NCBI GenBank assembly: GCA_003254885.1
Contig: QANT01005660.1
Location: forward strand, 1 to 64,000
Direction: 5' to 3'
Origin: Purshia tridentata
Taxonomy: Eukaryota; Streptophyta; Magnoliopsida; Rosales; Rosaceae
DNA length: 64,000 nt
Shown in pieces: positions 32,424-45,014 of this stretch; the stretch's first letter is position 1; every line of letters begins with the position of its first letter. Position numbers and translations under genes: made by a program. The notes beneath the pieces are model-generated. The model did not search any database, had not been told where the DNA came from, and saw only the letters and a program-made list of their open reading frames with translations.

Positions 32424-32552
32424 AATGTATTATAAGAATAATAGGAGGTGAAAATTAATGTTTTTATATTTTTTTCAAATTTAATAGTGAGTAAAAATAA
32501 CGTGGGTAGGAAAATAGGACATAGAGTGAAAATATAAGCAGTCAAACACAAT

Positions 32553-35305
32553 ACTCTCATGTGAATTGGACTTAGCTTCCCCCAATACACCCGGGAATCA
32601 AACTCTCTTCCTCCAATGTAATAAATAAATAAAAAAAGACAATACTCTCTATTGACCCATATGTATGAAATGTCAAATTTACCCTTAATAAGTAATTAAT
32701 AATTAATATATTTAAAATGAAAGGACCATATGGTAATTCTAAATTTCTACCTTCTCTTAAATTTTTAAGTATATGCTAATTTATAACAACCAAACCAACA
32801 TGGCTACCCCCCTAGACTCCAATATGCTGACAATATTTCTCTGGTCGTACGTATATCGTACTTTTTACTTTGTGTCGTACTTTGTAGTTTAAAATACATA
32901 CATGCCCAGCCCATGCACAACCACAGAGAAGAAAACATGAGTTCAGCAGCACATCCCTGGTTGGAACCTAAATTTGATGATTGAAACATCCATTGCCCAT
33001 TACCAAAAAAGGAAATCCACTCCAGCACAAGCAGTGATGTAGGAGCTTAAATAATGCTAACTATGTTGTCCCTTGACCATGAAACAACCAGTTGATGACT
33101 CCATATGTATGTTGTCCCCACACAGAATGACAACAGTTCCAAAGACAGCATCCAAACAGTCACATCAGAAGAAGATATAGCTGACTAAAAAGTTTCATGT
33201 AAATTTGATTCTGAAAAAGCTGATGATACACGTGTATGGGTTGTGAACAATAAAGAGGACTTCTTGCTCAGACAAAGATTAGAGAAACAGAAGTTTAAGT
33301 TCTGCTTCTTATTAATCCGAAGCTCCCTAGAACTTGCAGAATAATCTCTTTCAATGAAGATGCAGAAAACTAAGCCTGAGAATTCATGCATTTACAATCT
33401 ATAAAACCCACCACCTACCCCCAAAAATTCATTTCCAAGAATAACCAATTTGAAACCTGACCCATTGACCAAAGAAAGAATCTGGACCTGACCCATCACC
33501 AGTTGTGCTTTTGGTAAGTAAGTTTTATCAAAGGAGTGATACATATTACAGCAAACAATAGATACGACTAAATAAAAACACAAATTAAAGAAGCTCGACA
33601 GGACTAGAATTGGAAACAACAAAATGAATGTATAAAGATTATGCTCTTCATCAGAATTACCATGGGAATTAGCACAAAAGCATGATCAAAGTTGAAGCAT
33701 GAAAAATAACAGTGCTTAAGACACCTAGTACTGAAAAAAAAAGTCGTTAAAAGGAGGGGAAAAAGGCTGGAAGAGTTGGAGATAAATGCATGTGAAAGAG
33801 AATTTATCTGTACGCCTGTGTACAAATAAGGGATATACAGGGATCATATATTAACTTTTCAGATATAATTCAACCATACCAAAAATAAGCATAAACTATC
33901 CATATTTCAGACATTTGCAGAAAACTTATACTGGAGAGAAATCTAATCTATGATGTCTTTAAATAAAAATTCATACACTTCACAATTTCGGGGTGGGTTA
34001 ATGAATTGGAAAAAGAGATCACATGAGGCCCAAGTTTCTTAGCATAAAGTGACAAATCCAAGAATTAACTTTCATACCTGTAAGAGGACTGAATAATTGA
34101 AGAAATGATGTGAAAACTATATCCAACGCTGTACCATTTCTTCAACATTGAGTGCATAGCGTGATACTGCATCATATCCCATACTCACATTTCAGACAAT
34201 TATATTAATCTGCTGCCCAATACCACATCATGTATCAATATTCAGTATATTTTACATGTAAAAACCGGAACCAGATTAGTTTCAAATCATGCCAAGAATT
34301 TGATGTGGACGTAATTAACAATAGTTGCCCTTTTCCATTTAATTTAGTTAGTCTTGTAGATAGATTTTACTCATTTGTTTCTACTTAAATTCCTCATTTC
34401 CCAATCTGCGAATTCAACAAGCTGGGTTGCGACTCTCACGGCTTTGTTTTTTAAAAATGGTCAAATTTGAAATAGAGACATCTGAATTAGATTGCACTCC
34501 AGGCCATGTAGAAACGAATATTTCCTTTTTAACAGGAATAATACCGTGAGTAATAAAACATCTTAGCAATAAAAATCAATGGGCAGTAGTTTCAGAAATG
34601 TGAGTATGTGCATGCTGAGCTATTGCCACAAGAATTCTTTGCATGTTGAATGGTAAAATATAGATTCAAAGATCTCCGTGAGAACAAATGAGTAGAGGAT
34701 TGTACTTCGGCAGCTGGATATTTTGAGTGTCATTTAGTTGAAACATTAAAAACTATAAATTCATGCCATTAAGGACAGTTCAATGGATGTCAATGTGTTA
34801 TTGATATTGAAATTTCAATCAATTCTCAGATTTTAAAAATACATACAGAGCATGCTGCAGCTCTTACACAAGCTATTGTACCTCTCACCGAGCTACATAA
34901 CAGTAACCCTGCAAAATTTTCTTATATGTCGTCTTCACTGGCTGCAATTACACTGCAAGCTTGAGATCTGGAGCGATAGCAAATACAGCAGCATCTATGT
35001 TAAACATACAACAGAACAACCAAACATGGGGGTTCAGTTTGAAAGCACCCTTGATTGGTTGCAGTTAGATAATTCTGGACCAGTCCTGGCTCTGCAGCAA
35101 GCAAATACAGACATTTGATGCTCAAACAGACGATTTCATCTTGCAAGAACCGGAACTTTACCCACTTAGGAACAAATCTGGTCCATCCTGGCAATGAGAT
35201 AAGAATTAGTTGTATCAAAGATCTCGAACAACTATTGTCACTTTGTCAGGACTTTTGAACCAGAACAGACCGACCCAACCATGGGATGAATATATCTTCG
35301 TATTT
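32553..35305. other. Gene-free spacer downstream of the SAGA-subunit gene
   Basis: This AT-rich stretch has only short open frames without recognisable domains. The part nearest 35305 is the 3' untranslated region of the minus-strand SAGA-type gene. I see no mobile-element ends or RNA gene. Confidence 0.45.
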
Positions 35306-36568
35306 TCACTCCTCAAATGCATGCATGCAAATCTTCTCCAGCAGCAGTGGCCAGTCTTCTCCAAGTTGCTGTGGATTTAGCTCCATAGCAACCTTAAAAT
35401 CAAGCAAAGATATTGCGCACTGTGGTCTTTGCTCCTGCAAAACTTCCATGGGCCCATTTCCACTCTGCAAATGCGAGTGATTGCTTGGCCACATGCCATT
35501 AATAACCTTTCCTTGAATCTGCTGCTTTGGTGCAGCATTCTTCTTTGGATCTACTGTAGACCTTGCTCCCACCAACTCAACGCAGGACCTAATCAATCGC
35601 TTTAAGTACACATCCAACACATTATTCAGCATATTGGCACATTCCATAGAAACACCTCCAAGACCCTGTGCTGCAGCAATCTGCTCCATACGTTTTCTAA
35701 GAGTCTCTGTATCAGGCAATCCCCCACTGTCATAACAGCTAACAAAATCACAACTACTACCCACGGGCATAGCTTTGCGGGCCCCACCTATGCTGGCTGG
35801 GTATAACGGGATCCCAAGTGGCGCAACTAAAGGACTTCTTGAGAAGCTCAAGCGATTTGATTGTTCCACCTCTTCCCCATCTTCAGTAACAGCTAAGTCA
35901 GCCTGATCTTTGCTGTGTATCCGTGGTTTTTCTGTGGGTCGTCGAACTGCACCACCTCTTTCACTCTCAGGGAGCTCAGCAACTGGTTGAAGATGCTGCA
36001 TTGGTCTCTGATAATCAAATGGATTTGCATCCCCATTTTCCATAATAACCTTACCACTGCTATCCTCTGAACCTGTGGAATGATGTGACACACTATCTAC
36101 CTTCCCATTTGGACCAAGTGGGCTTGGTCTATCCCGTAGCTTCCGATCACGTATCGTGGATCTAACCTTTCGTGGAGACACTGGCAAAACCCCATTCGTC
36201 CAAATGGGTACATTTTGGTTTTGATTTGGAAAAAGGGTCCCGCTTTGTTCCTGCCCATCTTCTCTACTTGGAGAACTGTTCGCAGCTTGTATCCCAGGTT
36301 TTGCAGGAACCAATGAATGAATCGGTGGAGGGGTCTTGGCCTGGCATGCATTCTTCAAGATTGACCGTATAAAATGATTGTGCAATGGCAAGTTCTCACT
36401 TCCTAGCACCCGGTGACACAACTTATCAAAATCTTTCTTGCTCAGCTTCTGACTCAACAACCTATTCAAGTAATAGAAATAGCGTTTTGACCTCTCGGCC
36501 CCAATCCTCTTCACTATCTGAGCTTTCAAATCACCCAAATCAATTCTCGCGAACTGCTGAGGTTGCAT
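35306..36568 (-). CDS. SAGA complex ADA1/Hfi1-type subunit (420 aa), single coding exon
   Basis: The N-terminus (about residues 5-75: RIDLGDLKAQIVKRIGAERS, then RYFYYLNRLLSQKLSKKDFD) is the SAGA-Tad1 family signature (Pfam PF12767). A second conserved block (about 285-345: ETLRKRMEQIAAAQGLGGVS, then LDVYLKRLIRSCVELVG) corresponds to the histone-fold-like region by which ADA1 pairs with TAF12. The C-terminus (ISLLDFKVAMELNPQQLGED) is also conserved. ADA1 is a scaffold subunit of the SAGA histone acetyltransferase coactivator in the nucleus. The plant relatives I recall are At2g24530 and At4g31440, the former next to AFR and AHA5. The coding region is intronless. A likely leader intron spans about 36630-37307 (donor TAAG|GTCAGA, acceptor CTTCAG, minus strand). 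Confidence 0.88.
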   Translation of the reverse strand: MQPQQFARIDLGDLKAQIVKRIGAERSKRYFYYLNRLLSQKLSKKDFDKLCHRVLGSENLPLHNHFIRSILKNACQAKTPPPIHSLVPAKPGIQAANSSPSREDGQEQSGTLFPNQNQNVPIWTNGVLPVSPRKVRSTIRDRKLRDRPSPLGPNGKVDSVSHHSTGSEDSSGKVIMENGDANPFDYQRPMQHLQPVAELPESERGGAVRRPTEKPRIHSKDQADLAVTEDGEEVEQSNRLSFSRSPLVAPLGIPLYPASIGGARKAMPVGSSCDFVSCYDSGGLPDTETLRKRMEQIAAAQGLGGVSMECANMLNNVLDVYLKRLIRSCVELVGARSTVDPKKNAAPKQQIQGKVINGMWPSNHSHLQSGNGPMEVLQEQRPQCAISLLDFKVAMELNPQQLGEDWPLLLEKICMHAFEE

Positions 36569-36629
36569 GTCTCAACAAACAGATTCATACACCATCCACA
36601 AGCAACCACAAAACCCACAGTAACCCCGC

Positions 36630-37307
36630 CTGAAGCCAATTACCGTTATTTCTATTTCCAAAAGACCCAGAATTTGCACTCGTCCATATCATTCATTGCA
36701 AATCAATTATCAAAACTCTGCATATCCGGTCAAACAGAGGCACACACCATCCACCAAATCAAAAAACCCCAAAAAAACCCCCAATTTTAAACTGGAATAC
36801 CGTTACCCTTATTTCCAAACGACCCCAAATTGTGCCACCCACAAACCATACAATGCAAAACCAAATCTCATCTTCTCAAGACCAAAACCCTAGAGATCAA
36901 CCCAAGTACACAGCTCGCTAAATCCCAACAAAAAGATACATAAGCAAGCTTAATTTATTGAAAACCATTATAAATAAAAAACCCTAAGTTTGAATCACCA
37001 AAAATTTGGGTCCAGACAACCATACTCCTCACAAACTTCACGAACCGTGTAATTACACCCCCACGTCAATCCGAAACCAGAATTTATTTCACGCAATTCA
37101 CAAGCTTTCAACTTCAAGACACGAAATTTGAAGTTGAGGGAATGAGATCAGTGAGTTCGACGAATTGAAGCTGAGGAAACCGAGCTCCAATTGTATGAAG
37201 ACCAAAAAACTAAGCGCAATGAAGCGCCAAAAAATACCAACAAAAACAAAAGTAAAGCTTGGAGAGTGTGTGTGAGAGAGGGCTTTCGAGATTGATTGAA
37301 CTCTGAC
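36630..37307 (-). other. Probable 5' UTR intron of the SAGA-subunit gene
   Basis: On the minus strand a donor (GTTAAG|GTCAGA) next to 37308 and an acceptor (GGCTTCAG|GCGG) at 36630 frame an AT-rich non-coding stretch. This is inferred from consensus, without transcript support. Confidence 0.4.
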
Positions 37308-38980
37308 CTTAACGAGCTCGACGAATTGCAGAGAAATCGAACCTCAGTGACTTCGGAGCTTTGCCTTTCGCTTTCTCGCTGTCTCTCACTCTCTCTTCGG
37401 CTTTTTTTTTTTTGAAAAATTTCAGTGCTTTTATTTTTTTCTTTTTTTGGTGTTGCTGATTTATATTCGAACTTCGCTCTGTCTGTGTAGCTCGATCGCT
37501 GCTAAGACTCTCTCTCTCTTTCCTTTCTTTGTTTCTTTCTTTTGTTTTTCTCTCTCTTCGTTCTCTTCTTTCTCGGTAGCTCTCAGAAGGTCTCTCGCCT
37601 TGTGTCTTTNTTTTTTTTTTTTTTTTTTCTTTGTGTAAACATTTTTATTTTAGTTTCTTTTCTTTTTGCTGCGTTTTCGGAAGAATTTTACTGTTTTTAC
37701 ATGAAATTTAAATCTTGTATTTTTAAGGTAGCATTTAGCAAAAGAAAATTGGACTAGCAAAAACATATATGTTTTTGAGAAATTAGGTCTAGAAATTCAA
37801 TCCAAAATCAAGTCTATAAATCTGTATTTTGTATAGATAATCAAAGTGTATATATGTCACGTGCACATCTTATATCATGGTAAATATCTTTGATATGAAA
37901 TGTGCATATTTTTATGCTTAATTTTACAAGTGCCACTTTAAAAATTTTCACTTTATCCTATTTAAATGTCTTATTTTACAATCCGAGCTTGGGTGTCGAA
38001 AGGGAGATCGGCTCTCGAACAAGTTTGACGTTGGTGGGGCGCAATGTCTCTTGCAAGACACGAAATATGAAATCAAAAAACTAGTCACCAATGTGGTACC
38101 AGTCATTAGATAAGCTAACGTGATGTTAGCATGTCAACTTTTCGGGGCATTTTGGTCAACTCCTCCACATTGAATGTAACTACGACTAATAACACATGAC
38201 ACGTCTTTCAATCTAGGCCATAAAATGTAGCATGTTTGCTTTCTTATGTGAAGGAAATGACTAAAATTTTCAATCACATAAGCTTCTTGAACATTTGGAT
38301 TGAGGTGCCGAAATCAAGCAATTTGCAACGATGATAGAAGTTTGAGTTTTAAAGTAAGACCTTCAAAGTTTTAAAAGCCATAGACAAAGTCTATCTTGAA
38401 GGTGACATTTGCAAAAATAAGTCTATTTTATATGATCATATAAAACATGACTTAATTATAGCAACAATGCACAAATTTTACCTTTAGCTAACTTGAGTTT
38501 ACGAATTTAACTTTTACATTTTGTGGTCCACTAATTTTTTCATGTTACTTACTATAGGCTTATTATCAAAGCACGTGATTGTCACATGCACATATTTGAC
38601 GAAAATTCAAATAAAATTGATAAATATAGTTATGTGAGAAACATAAAAAAATTAATAGACCACAATAAAATTAAAGTTTGCGGACTTAAATAAGACTTGA
38701 TGTAATGTTTGCAAAGCACTTGCTAATTAAGCATAAAAAACATTATGTGCTTATTGTGCATTTGTGAGGAAACAAAATCGTATTGGTGTTTTCCTAAAAT
38801 AAATTGCTCTCTTAAGAAAATAAGAAGTTTTTTTTTTGTCAGAATAAGAATAGTAAAGTTGTGAACTTGTGAGTAGTTTAATTATAAAAAATAAAAAAAA
38901 GGTTGTTAGTAATTCTTCCTAGACTGTTTGGTGGTTGCCTCGTTCGGCCCTGTCTGCTGGCGAAGGACATGGAACTCTAC
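37308..38980. other. Divergent intergenic region between SAGA-subunit and CENP-O genes
   Basis: The left end is a pyrimidine-rich promoter/leader zone of the SAGA gene, including a long T-run with an N at 37610. The rest is AT-rich with no recognisable gene. The final part is the CENP-O promoter. Confidence 0.45.
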
Positions 38981-38992
38981 TTTGGCGGCCCA
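38981..38992. promoter_or_regulatory. E2F-like site overlapping a site II element before CENP-O
   Basis: TTTGGCGG (38981-38988) matches the plant E2F consensus WTTSSCSS and overlaps GGCCCA (38987-38992), a TCP site II core. It lies about 105 bp upstream of the CENP-O start. E2F control would suit a kinetochore gene used in dividing cells. The match is seen; the regulation is inferred. Confidence 0.45.
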
Positions 38993-39071
38993 CTCGTTTC
39001 TCGGTTTCACCTCCACTGAATTTTCACAAGCCCTAATTTTGATTCAGTTTACTCCCTAAACCCAATCACAC

Positions 39072-39090
39072 CTCTCTCTCTCTCTCTCTC
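39072..39090. repeat. (CT)n microsatellite just before the CENP-O start
   Basis: An uninterrupted CT run ends three bases before the ATG at 39094, so it lies in the 5' untranslated leader. Pyrimidine-rich leaders are common in plants. Confidence 0.93.
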
Positions 39091-39093
39091 GCA

Positions 39094-42000
39094 ATGGATT
39101 ACAGCGACACAGAGGAGTCGCTGAGGAGGAGGCCGAGGAAAGTCGCTTATCTCGGGGACTCCTCTCGCAGGGTCAGTTTCTCATTCATAATCTCGCCGAT
39201 TAATTTTGCCGCGAAATTCGTTGGAAATTTTTCTTGGATGGGAGTTCTTCACCATTGCTTAGGTTACTGTTATTTTCGATTGTTATCGCCATTGCTAATC
39301 TAACTTGTTATGGACTGAGGAGTGCAATTTGTGTTGAATAATGCAGCAATTTGAATCGCTGAGCGGACGTCCCTATGGCTTAATGGGGGAAGTGGTAATA
39401 CTTTTTACTTATTGCTCTTTTATTTGCTTATTTTTTTATCCCTTTGTTTAGTATGTGGGTTAGTTTATTATTACTTTGTATAAATTGAAAATATGCAAAA
39501 TATACTGTTTCCGTAATACATAGATAGCTTTTGTGCATAATTTGCAGTGCAATATAAACATATATAATATGTATTTTCATTTTTAAGCTAGTTGCAGTGT
39601 GTTTATTGTGATTGGTACAGTCAACTTGTTGGTGTTCTGCAGATTTTTGCTGCAACTGCATCGCTCTATTTCTTCATAATTATTTTTCTTTTTTTCCTGT
39701 ATGGTGATTATACTTTGTGTTGCTTTCTAGCAGAATTTTATGCAAGAGGAAGACATTCGGTTAGAGGCTACACGAGCTAGATGTAACCAATCTCTTTTCA
39801 TATTTATTTCTTTGTTTTGTATCACATCATGTATAAGAATGATTGCTTATTATGAAGCCATTGAAGCTTTTCCTGTGATTGACAGTGTCAAATGTTCTCA
39901 AAAGGCATAGTGAGTTAGCAGAGCGTCTTTCTAGGTAAAACCTGCTTCACCAGTTTTCAAGTCTTCATTTATCAAGTAGTTTTTGGTTGTTTTGAAATCA
40001 CAGTATAATGTCATGGAACCATCTATTGTTTTTAAAAATTATGAAATGATCTTGTTTTGAGAAATTATTTTCTTTCTGTGACTCACAATTCTAAAGGCTT
40101 TCTTGTGGAGATGCCCTCGAGGCTCAATAATATATGCATCAATATTTATCTTGTTTTCTTTTTCTTTGTCATAGACTCATACATGTCGTCATACGCCTGT
40201 TTCCCAAGTGCATAGGATTATTATTTAATTCAGTTCAAAATATTAACCAAATACCAGTGATGGTTGGTATTATTACTGACAGAAATAATATTGGTTGGTC
40301 CAAGGATATCAAATTGAACACTTTGGAACTTGTAATGCCCAACCTTTTATGTTCATTTTAGAGAGTATGTATGCAATGAAATAGGGGAATAAAGATATTG
40401 TGGAAGGGAGGAAGAACAAAGTAAGAAAGATAGAGATCTACTAAGAAATCTTATTGTATATCTATGTTTATAACTGCAGGCATTTTAGATGCTTTGGATA
40501 CACCCAAAAAAGGAGTCCAGTTGTTCCTTGATTATCTCGACCATGTGGGTAGCACCATTTCCTTGTATATTTCTATTTGGAATATCAATTTGATTATGAT
40601 CTGTCGGTCATTGCAATTTCAAATATCTTTTGCGAAAAGACCAAAACTAGTCTGAATCACCTGATGTTTCCTATGATTTTCCATGACTTTTGGGACCATG
40701 AGCTACTTTGGGATTTGGGCTTTTTTGAATCGTTATTCTTTTGCATGTAATTATGTATTCTTGAAAGCATGTGTGCATATCTTGGTCATAATTGTAGACA
40801 GTGTGCTCATATTTGATAGCAATATATATATATTTTATTTCTAATACGTCTTCTATGATCTGACAGGGATGCTGACAAGACAATTTATGAGCGTCTACAA
40901 AAGGAATTTGAAGCTGCACGGGCTTTACAAACTCAAGGTATATTTCTATTCATTAAGCTTTGTTTTTGTTGGTTTTTGAAATAGTTTTGGTTTATCTTCT
41001 GTTTTGACTAAGAAGTAATATATATGTTTTTTTGTAGAGATTTATTTAGATGGTGAACAATGGAATGATGGACTACTGGCTACAATAAGAGAGCGGGTAT
41101 GGTTCCCTTTGATACTTTAAAGGGATTGAGATTTACTGTGGCTCTCCTGAATCTTTTGATGTTAGAATCCAATGATTGAGTTGATATCTGATTTTCCTTC
41201 TGCTGTTTTGTGTTTCATATGAAACATGAATAAATGCCTAATCTATTTGATTTGATTTTAATCAGGTTCACATGGAGGTAGACAGAAAGGCAATGGCTGG
41301 AGACATAAACATGTTGCCCAGTCCTCATTCCCAAGAAAAAATTACTTATAAAGTTGGAAATAAGGTAATTTTGGGAAGTTTTGTTTTAATCAATAAAGGC
41401 TAAGACAAAAAATTTGGTTAAATCCAGTTGTAGTTTTTACATATTAGATAGAGCACATGCGTATGGCAATCTTTATTTTATGATCTCTTTTTTTGGTATA
41501 TGTTTTTTGGGTGAGAAGTTTCCTGAATATTGGCTTAATTATTCTGGTGAACAGGTGATTTGTTGTTTGGAAGGGGCAAGAATTGGCATACTGTATGAGA
41601 CGTCTTATGCAGGTATGCTGTGAACTGATTTTCAATTTATCTACTAATTTAAGTGTCTAGCTCTGCTAACCGAAGAAAATGTCATTTTTCTATCCTAGGA
41701 CAAAAGACGTCATTTTTTTTGTTACATTATTTTCTACTGCTTATGATCATGACTGAGATTGATGTTTTATATTTTTAGTATTCTATGTTTGTGTTTAGGC
41801 CCTAGGGTAAACCAGATTAAGGGACCATCTAATTCCCTCCTTGGTTTAGTGGCGTGGTAGGTTTCTTAATAGGTTTTCTTAGGGCTTCTATAGACACTTC
41901 TTCTTTTTTTAAACACAAGGTTGTAATTTGTAAACTCATTATTTTGGGCTTAAGCAATGGGGAAGCTGACTGTTTCTGCCATGGTGCAGGAGAACCTTGC

Positions 42001-43967
42001 GACCTATTCCATTGTGTGCTTGAGAGCAAGTCATTTCTTGAGAAGATGACTGTCCTTGAACACACCATTCCATATTTTTTGCCAATACGAGAAGCAGAAA
42101 ATGATCTTCTTTCCTCCAATGCTATGGTACGGTTGGTTTCCTGAATTGGAATGGCTGACACAGTATTATGGCACCTGGCCTCATTATTTGTTCTTGATGA
42201 TCTGCTTTCAGAAATTTATAGATTACGTTGGTGAGCTTTTGCAGTCTTACGTGGACAGAAGGGAACAGGTATGCTGTTGGCATATATAAACATTAGAAGG
42301 GAATTGGAGAGACTTTAGAATCCAAGACGTGTGTGTGTATATATAGGAAGGTGGATTATAATTATCAAAATATAAAAAGGTTGACTATATAAGTATGACT
42401 TGTCCTGCCCAGAAGCTGAACTAGGTTAAAACAGGTCCACTTTATTTGATTTAAATCTAAATCTGCCCCTTTACAGTTGGGTGCAGAGTGGGTTACCTTG
42501 TTGCAATCCGCACAATCATGAAGTGATGGAAGTATGAAATGTGTGGAATTCTGAGTAAAATTGGAAATGTTGAAAAGTTAATGGTGGTGGTTAGGTGAAA
42601 TGTTTTTTTTTTTTCTTGGGTATAACAACATTCTTCCATTCCATTATACCTATTTTATTCCCTTTTAATATTTTTATTAATAACAAGATTTAATTCATTA
42701 CTACCTCAACTTCACTGATTTTTCATGCAGGTTCGGCTTGTCAAGGAGTTATATGGGAACCAGATTAAAGAAATTCATTTTACCCTTCCCTACAACTTAA
42801 TTGAATTCTCGCTAGCTGATTATGATTGGTTGGTCCTTTTTTCTGCACTACAATGTATTCGGTTGTTTCAACTTATTTTTTTGGGGTACTATTTTAATAA
42901 AACATATATGTAATTATCTGTCAGCATGTTCATATACTTTTAGGTGACTAAACATATTAGTAATAGTTTACATGGTTTTGAAGTATCTCAAGCCATTTCC
43001 ATGTAGAGGTGTGGTTTCTTTTGAGCTTGGTAATTTGTTATTGAAGCTTGCTGGTTGGTCAGTATTCTAAATTACCAGGCCTGGCTTGTGTCACCGACAA
43101 TCAATTTAGCTTTGTTCTGAGTAGGGCAATGATAAATTTGCTCACTTTAATGATGTTCCTTTGAAAGACAAAAGTGATTGATAGTATCTGCTACCTTTTA
43201 TATCTATCATCACAAGATATAATAGATTGATTTCAAGTCATAACATTATATTACGCCTGGTTGATTGTCATTGTGGTACCAGGCATGATTAGATAGATCC
43301 TCATTAGTAAAGATGTTTCCATCACGCTGAAGACTGAGTTTCTTTTTGCAGCAAGGTAGTAGTAAAGCTTAGATATGCAGATCTTGTTGCTGTACTTCCA
43401 ACTCATGTCAGTGTGGTAGCATGGCCAGTGCTATCCAGGAAAAACAGTTTAAATACATCAGCTATGAACAAAAGGGAATTGGAAGGTCCAACCTGCCTCT
43501 CCTATGCAGAGGACGCGTTGCGAACTATGAGCTTACCTGAAGGTATTCCTTCTAATTGATGACTTTTTTTTCCTTGCTTAGTGCTGTCAATGAAACGACT
43601 TTTAAAACTTTTGATGAGGAATTGGACCCTTGCAACTTTAACCTGATGATACTTGGTAATTTCTGAAAATTTTTTTTTTGGTCTAGGATTATGTTTGATA
43701 TATGACAAAACAACCCATTGAAACTTTTATACAGCTGATGCTAATTTCTTGGGTTAGTTATAAGCAAGATTTCATGATCAATTCCAAAGCACTTTTTACT
43801 GCGCTATTCATGTATATGCTTCATAAGTATCTACATTTTTTGTTGATTTTTTTTTGGTCTTTTAATTATTCCTGGTTTTGTTTTCTTCTCGTACGCCAGC
43901 ATATGCAGAGATTGTGTTGAATTTGCCGCAAGCCCTTCGGGAAATATCTGAGGGGTGCCCTACTTAA
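39094..43967 (+). CDS. CENP-O (Mcm21)-like kinetochore protein, 13 exons
   Basis: Exons are 39094-39171, 39347-39394, 39734-39782, 39886-39934, 40867-40937, 41038-41096, 41266-41364, 41555-41612, 41990-42126, 42212-42268, 42731-42828, 43352-43542 and 43900-43967. All joins keep frame with GT-AG, giving 353 residues. The N-terminal part (about 45-115) is a charged coiled coil (EEDIRLEATRARLSNVLKRH, then ELAERLSR). The C-terminal two thirds contain the RWD-like CENP-O domain, with LEGARIGILYETSYAGEPCD, LFHCVLESKSFLEKMTVLEH and FIDYVGELLQSYVDRREQVR. CENP-O is part of the constitutive centromere-associated network and pairs with CENP-P. I recall the Arabidopsis counterpart as At5g10710, next to the PTH2 gene, which agrees with the synteny here. 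Many small exons hide this gene from simple ORF scanning. Confidence 0.88.
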
Positions 43968-45014
43968 TGCCATACCTGTCAGGAACATTTGGGTTTGTAC
44001 AAAGCCATAGCAAAAATGGTGGTGGGATAGAGCTCTAGTTGTTCAGCAGTAGAGTACTACTTAACTATTCGTGAGACAATTACTAGGCTAAAATAGCAAT
44101 AGATCTGATTTCATCATTTTGTATATACAAGTATCACCTACTTATTATCACTGCAAAATATCTGTATCATGCTATCCGATGAATCCAATTTGCCGTCACT
44201 TTTTTTTTGGGTGAGAACTTTGCCATCGCTTTAAATTAGGCCATTTTAGACACGAATCAATTTATAATATCCTACATTTTAATGAGAAGGATGAACCAGA
44301 AAAAAAGTACTATAAACTCCTGAACTAGGGGAAGGGCCTAGCTTGACGTTGAACGACTGCGTGTACGATTTTTGTGTGCTTTGCAAGCCTTGTGGAGCCA
44401 GTTGGCTAAAGCCAAACTCTTATAAATTTATAATTCTGTTACATAGAGGTCTCAAATTTATGGCTTTAAATGGTCAAAGATCTCTTACGATACGAGACTC
44501 ATGAATAAACACCCTTGCAACACTAAATCTAAAAAGTCGACGTCTCTATTGAATTTATCAAATTGTTAACACATGGATTCATTGCTTTGCTGACTTTATC
44601 ATGACCAACCAATGCTAAAGAGAGTACCCAGATTGTCGAACTGCACTTTCCATTTTCGATTTGATTTCCTTTTCTACAAATGGAAACTACTACTTCGTTT
44701 CTAAAGTGATGGAGCCAAACTGTGCAACCAAAAAGATGAAGAAAGACTTCCTGCCACTTTTTGGAGATATGTATGAACCAAATACCCCATCTACACAGAA
44801 CACTCTTTGGTTACACTGTTTGCTCTATTTCCAAGTCCCACAACACTTGACATGCTATGCCCACTCTTGATGATCAATCAGTATCAATTATTGAAGGATA
44901 AAAACTCAAATATTCTCAATGGGTTCAGAGATTTCAAGTTGCCATAACAAAAGCTCCAAGCAGCCTACTTCAGCCAATTGCGTATTGAGGGGGGCTTGCT
45001 TGCTTCTGCAACTC
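43968..45014. other. Spacer between convergent CENP-O and VOC genes
   Basis: This holds the two 3' untranslated regions and AT-rich spacer. Short open frames show no domain. No RNA gene is seen. Confidence 0.45.

Larger units (their letters stand above)
30887..32543. mobile_element. Outer Mutator-like element with long TIRs, interrupted by a second element
   Basis: The left end (30887 to about 31085) is an imperfect inverted repeat of the right end (about 31305 to 32543 with 31402-32432 removed). Matching blocks include CTATGTCCTATTT, ACTCACTATT, TTTGA(A)A..ATATAAA and ACTCACCTACTA. The long terminal repeats (~200 bp each) and flanking 9-mers aaagacaac (30878-30886) and aaacacaat (32544-32552), 7 of 9 identical, fit a Mutator-like element with a decayed 9-bp target duplication. 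Without the insert it is about 626 bp and has no transposase, so it is non-autonomous. The superfamily is inferred. Confidence 0.75.
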
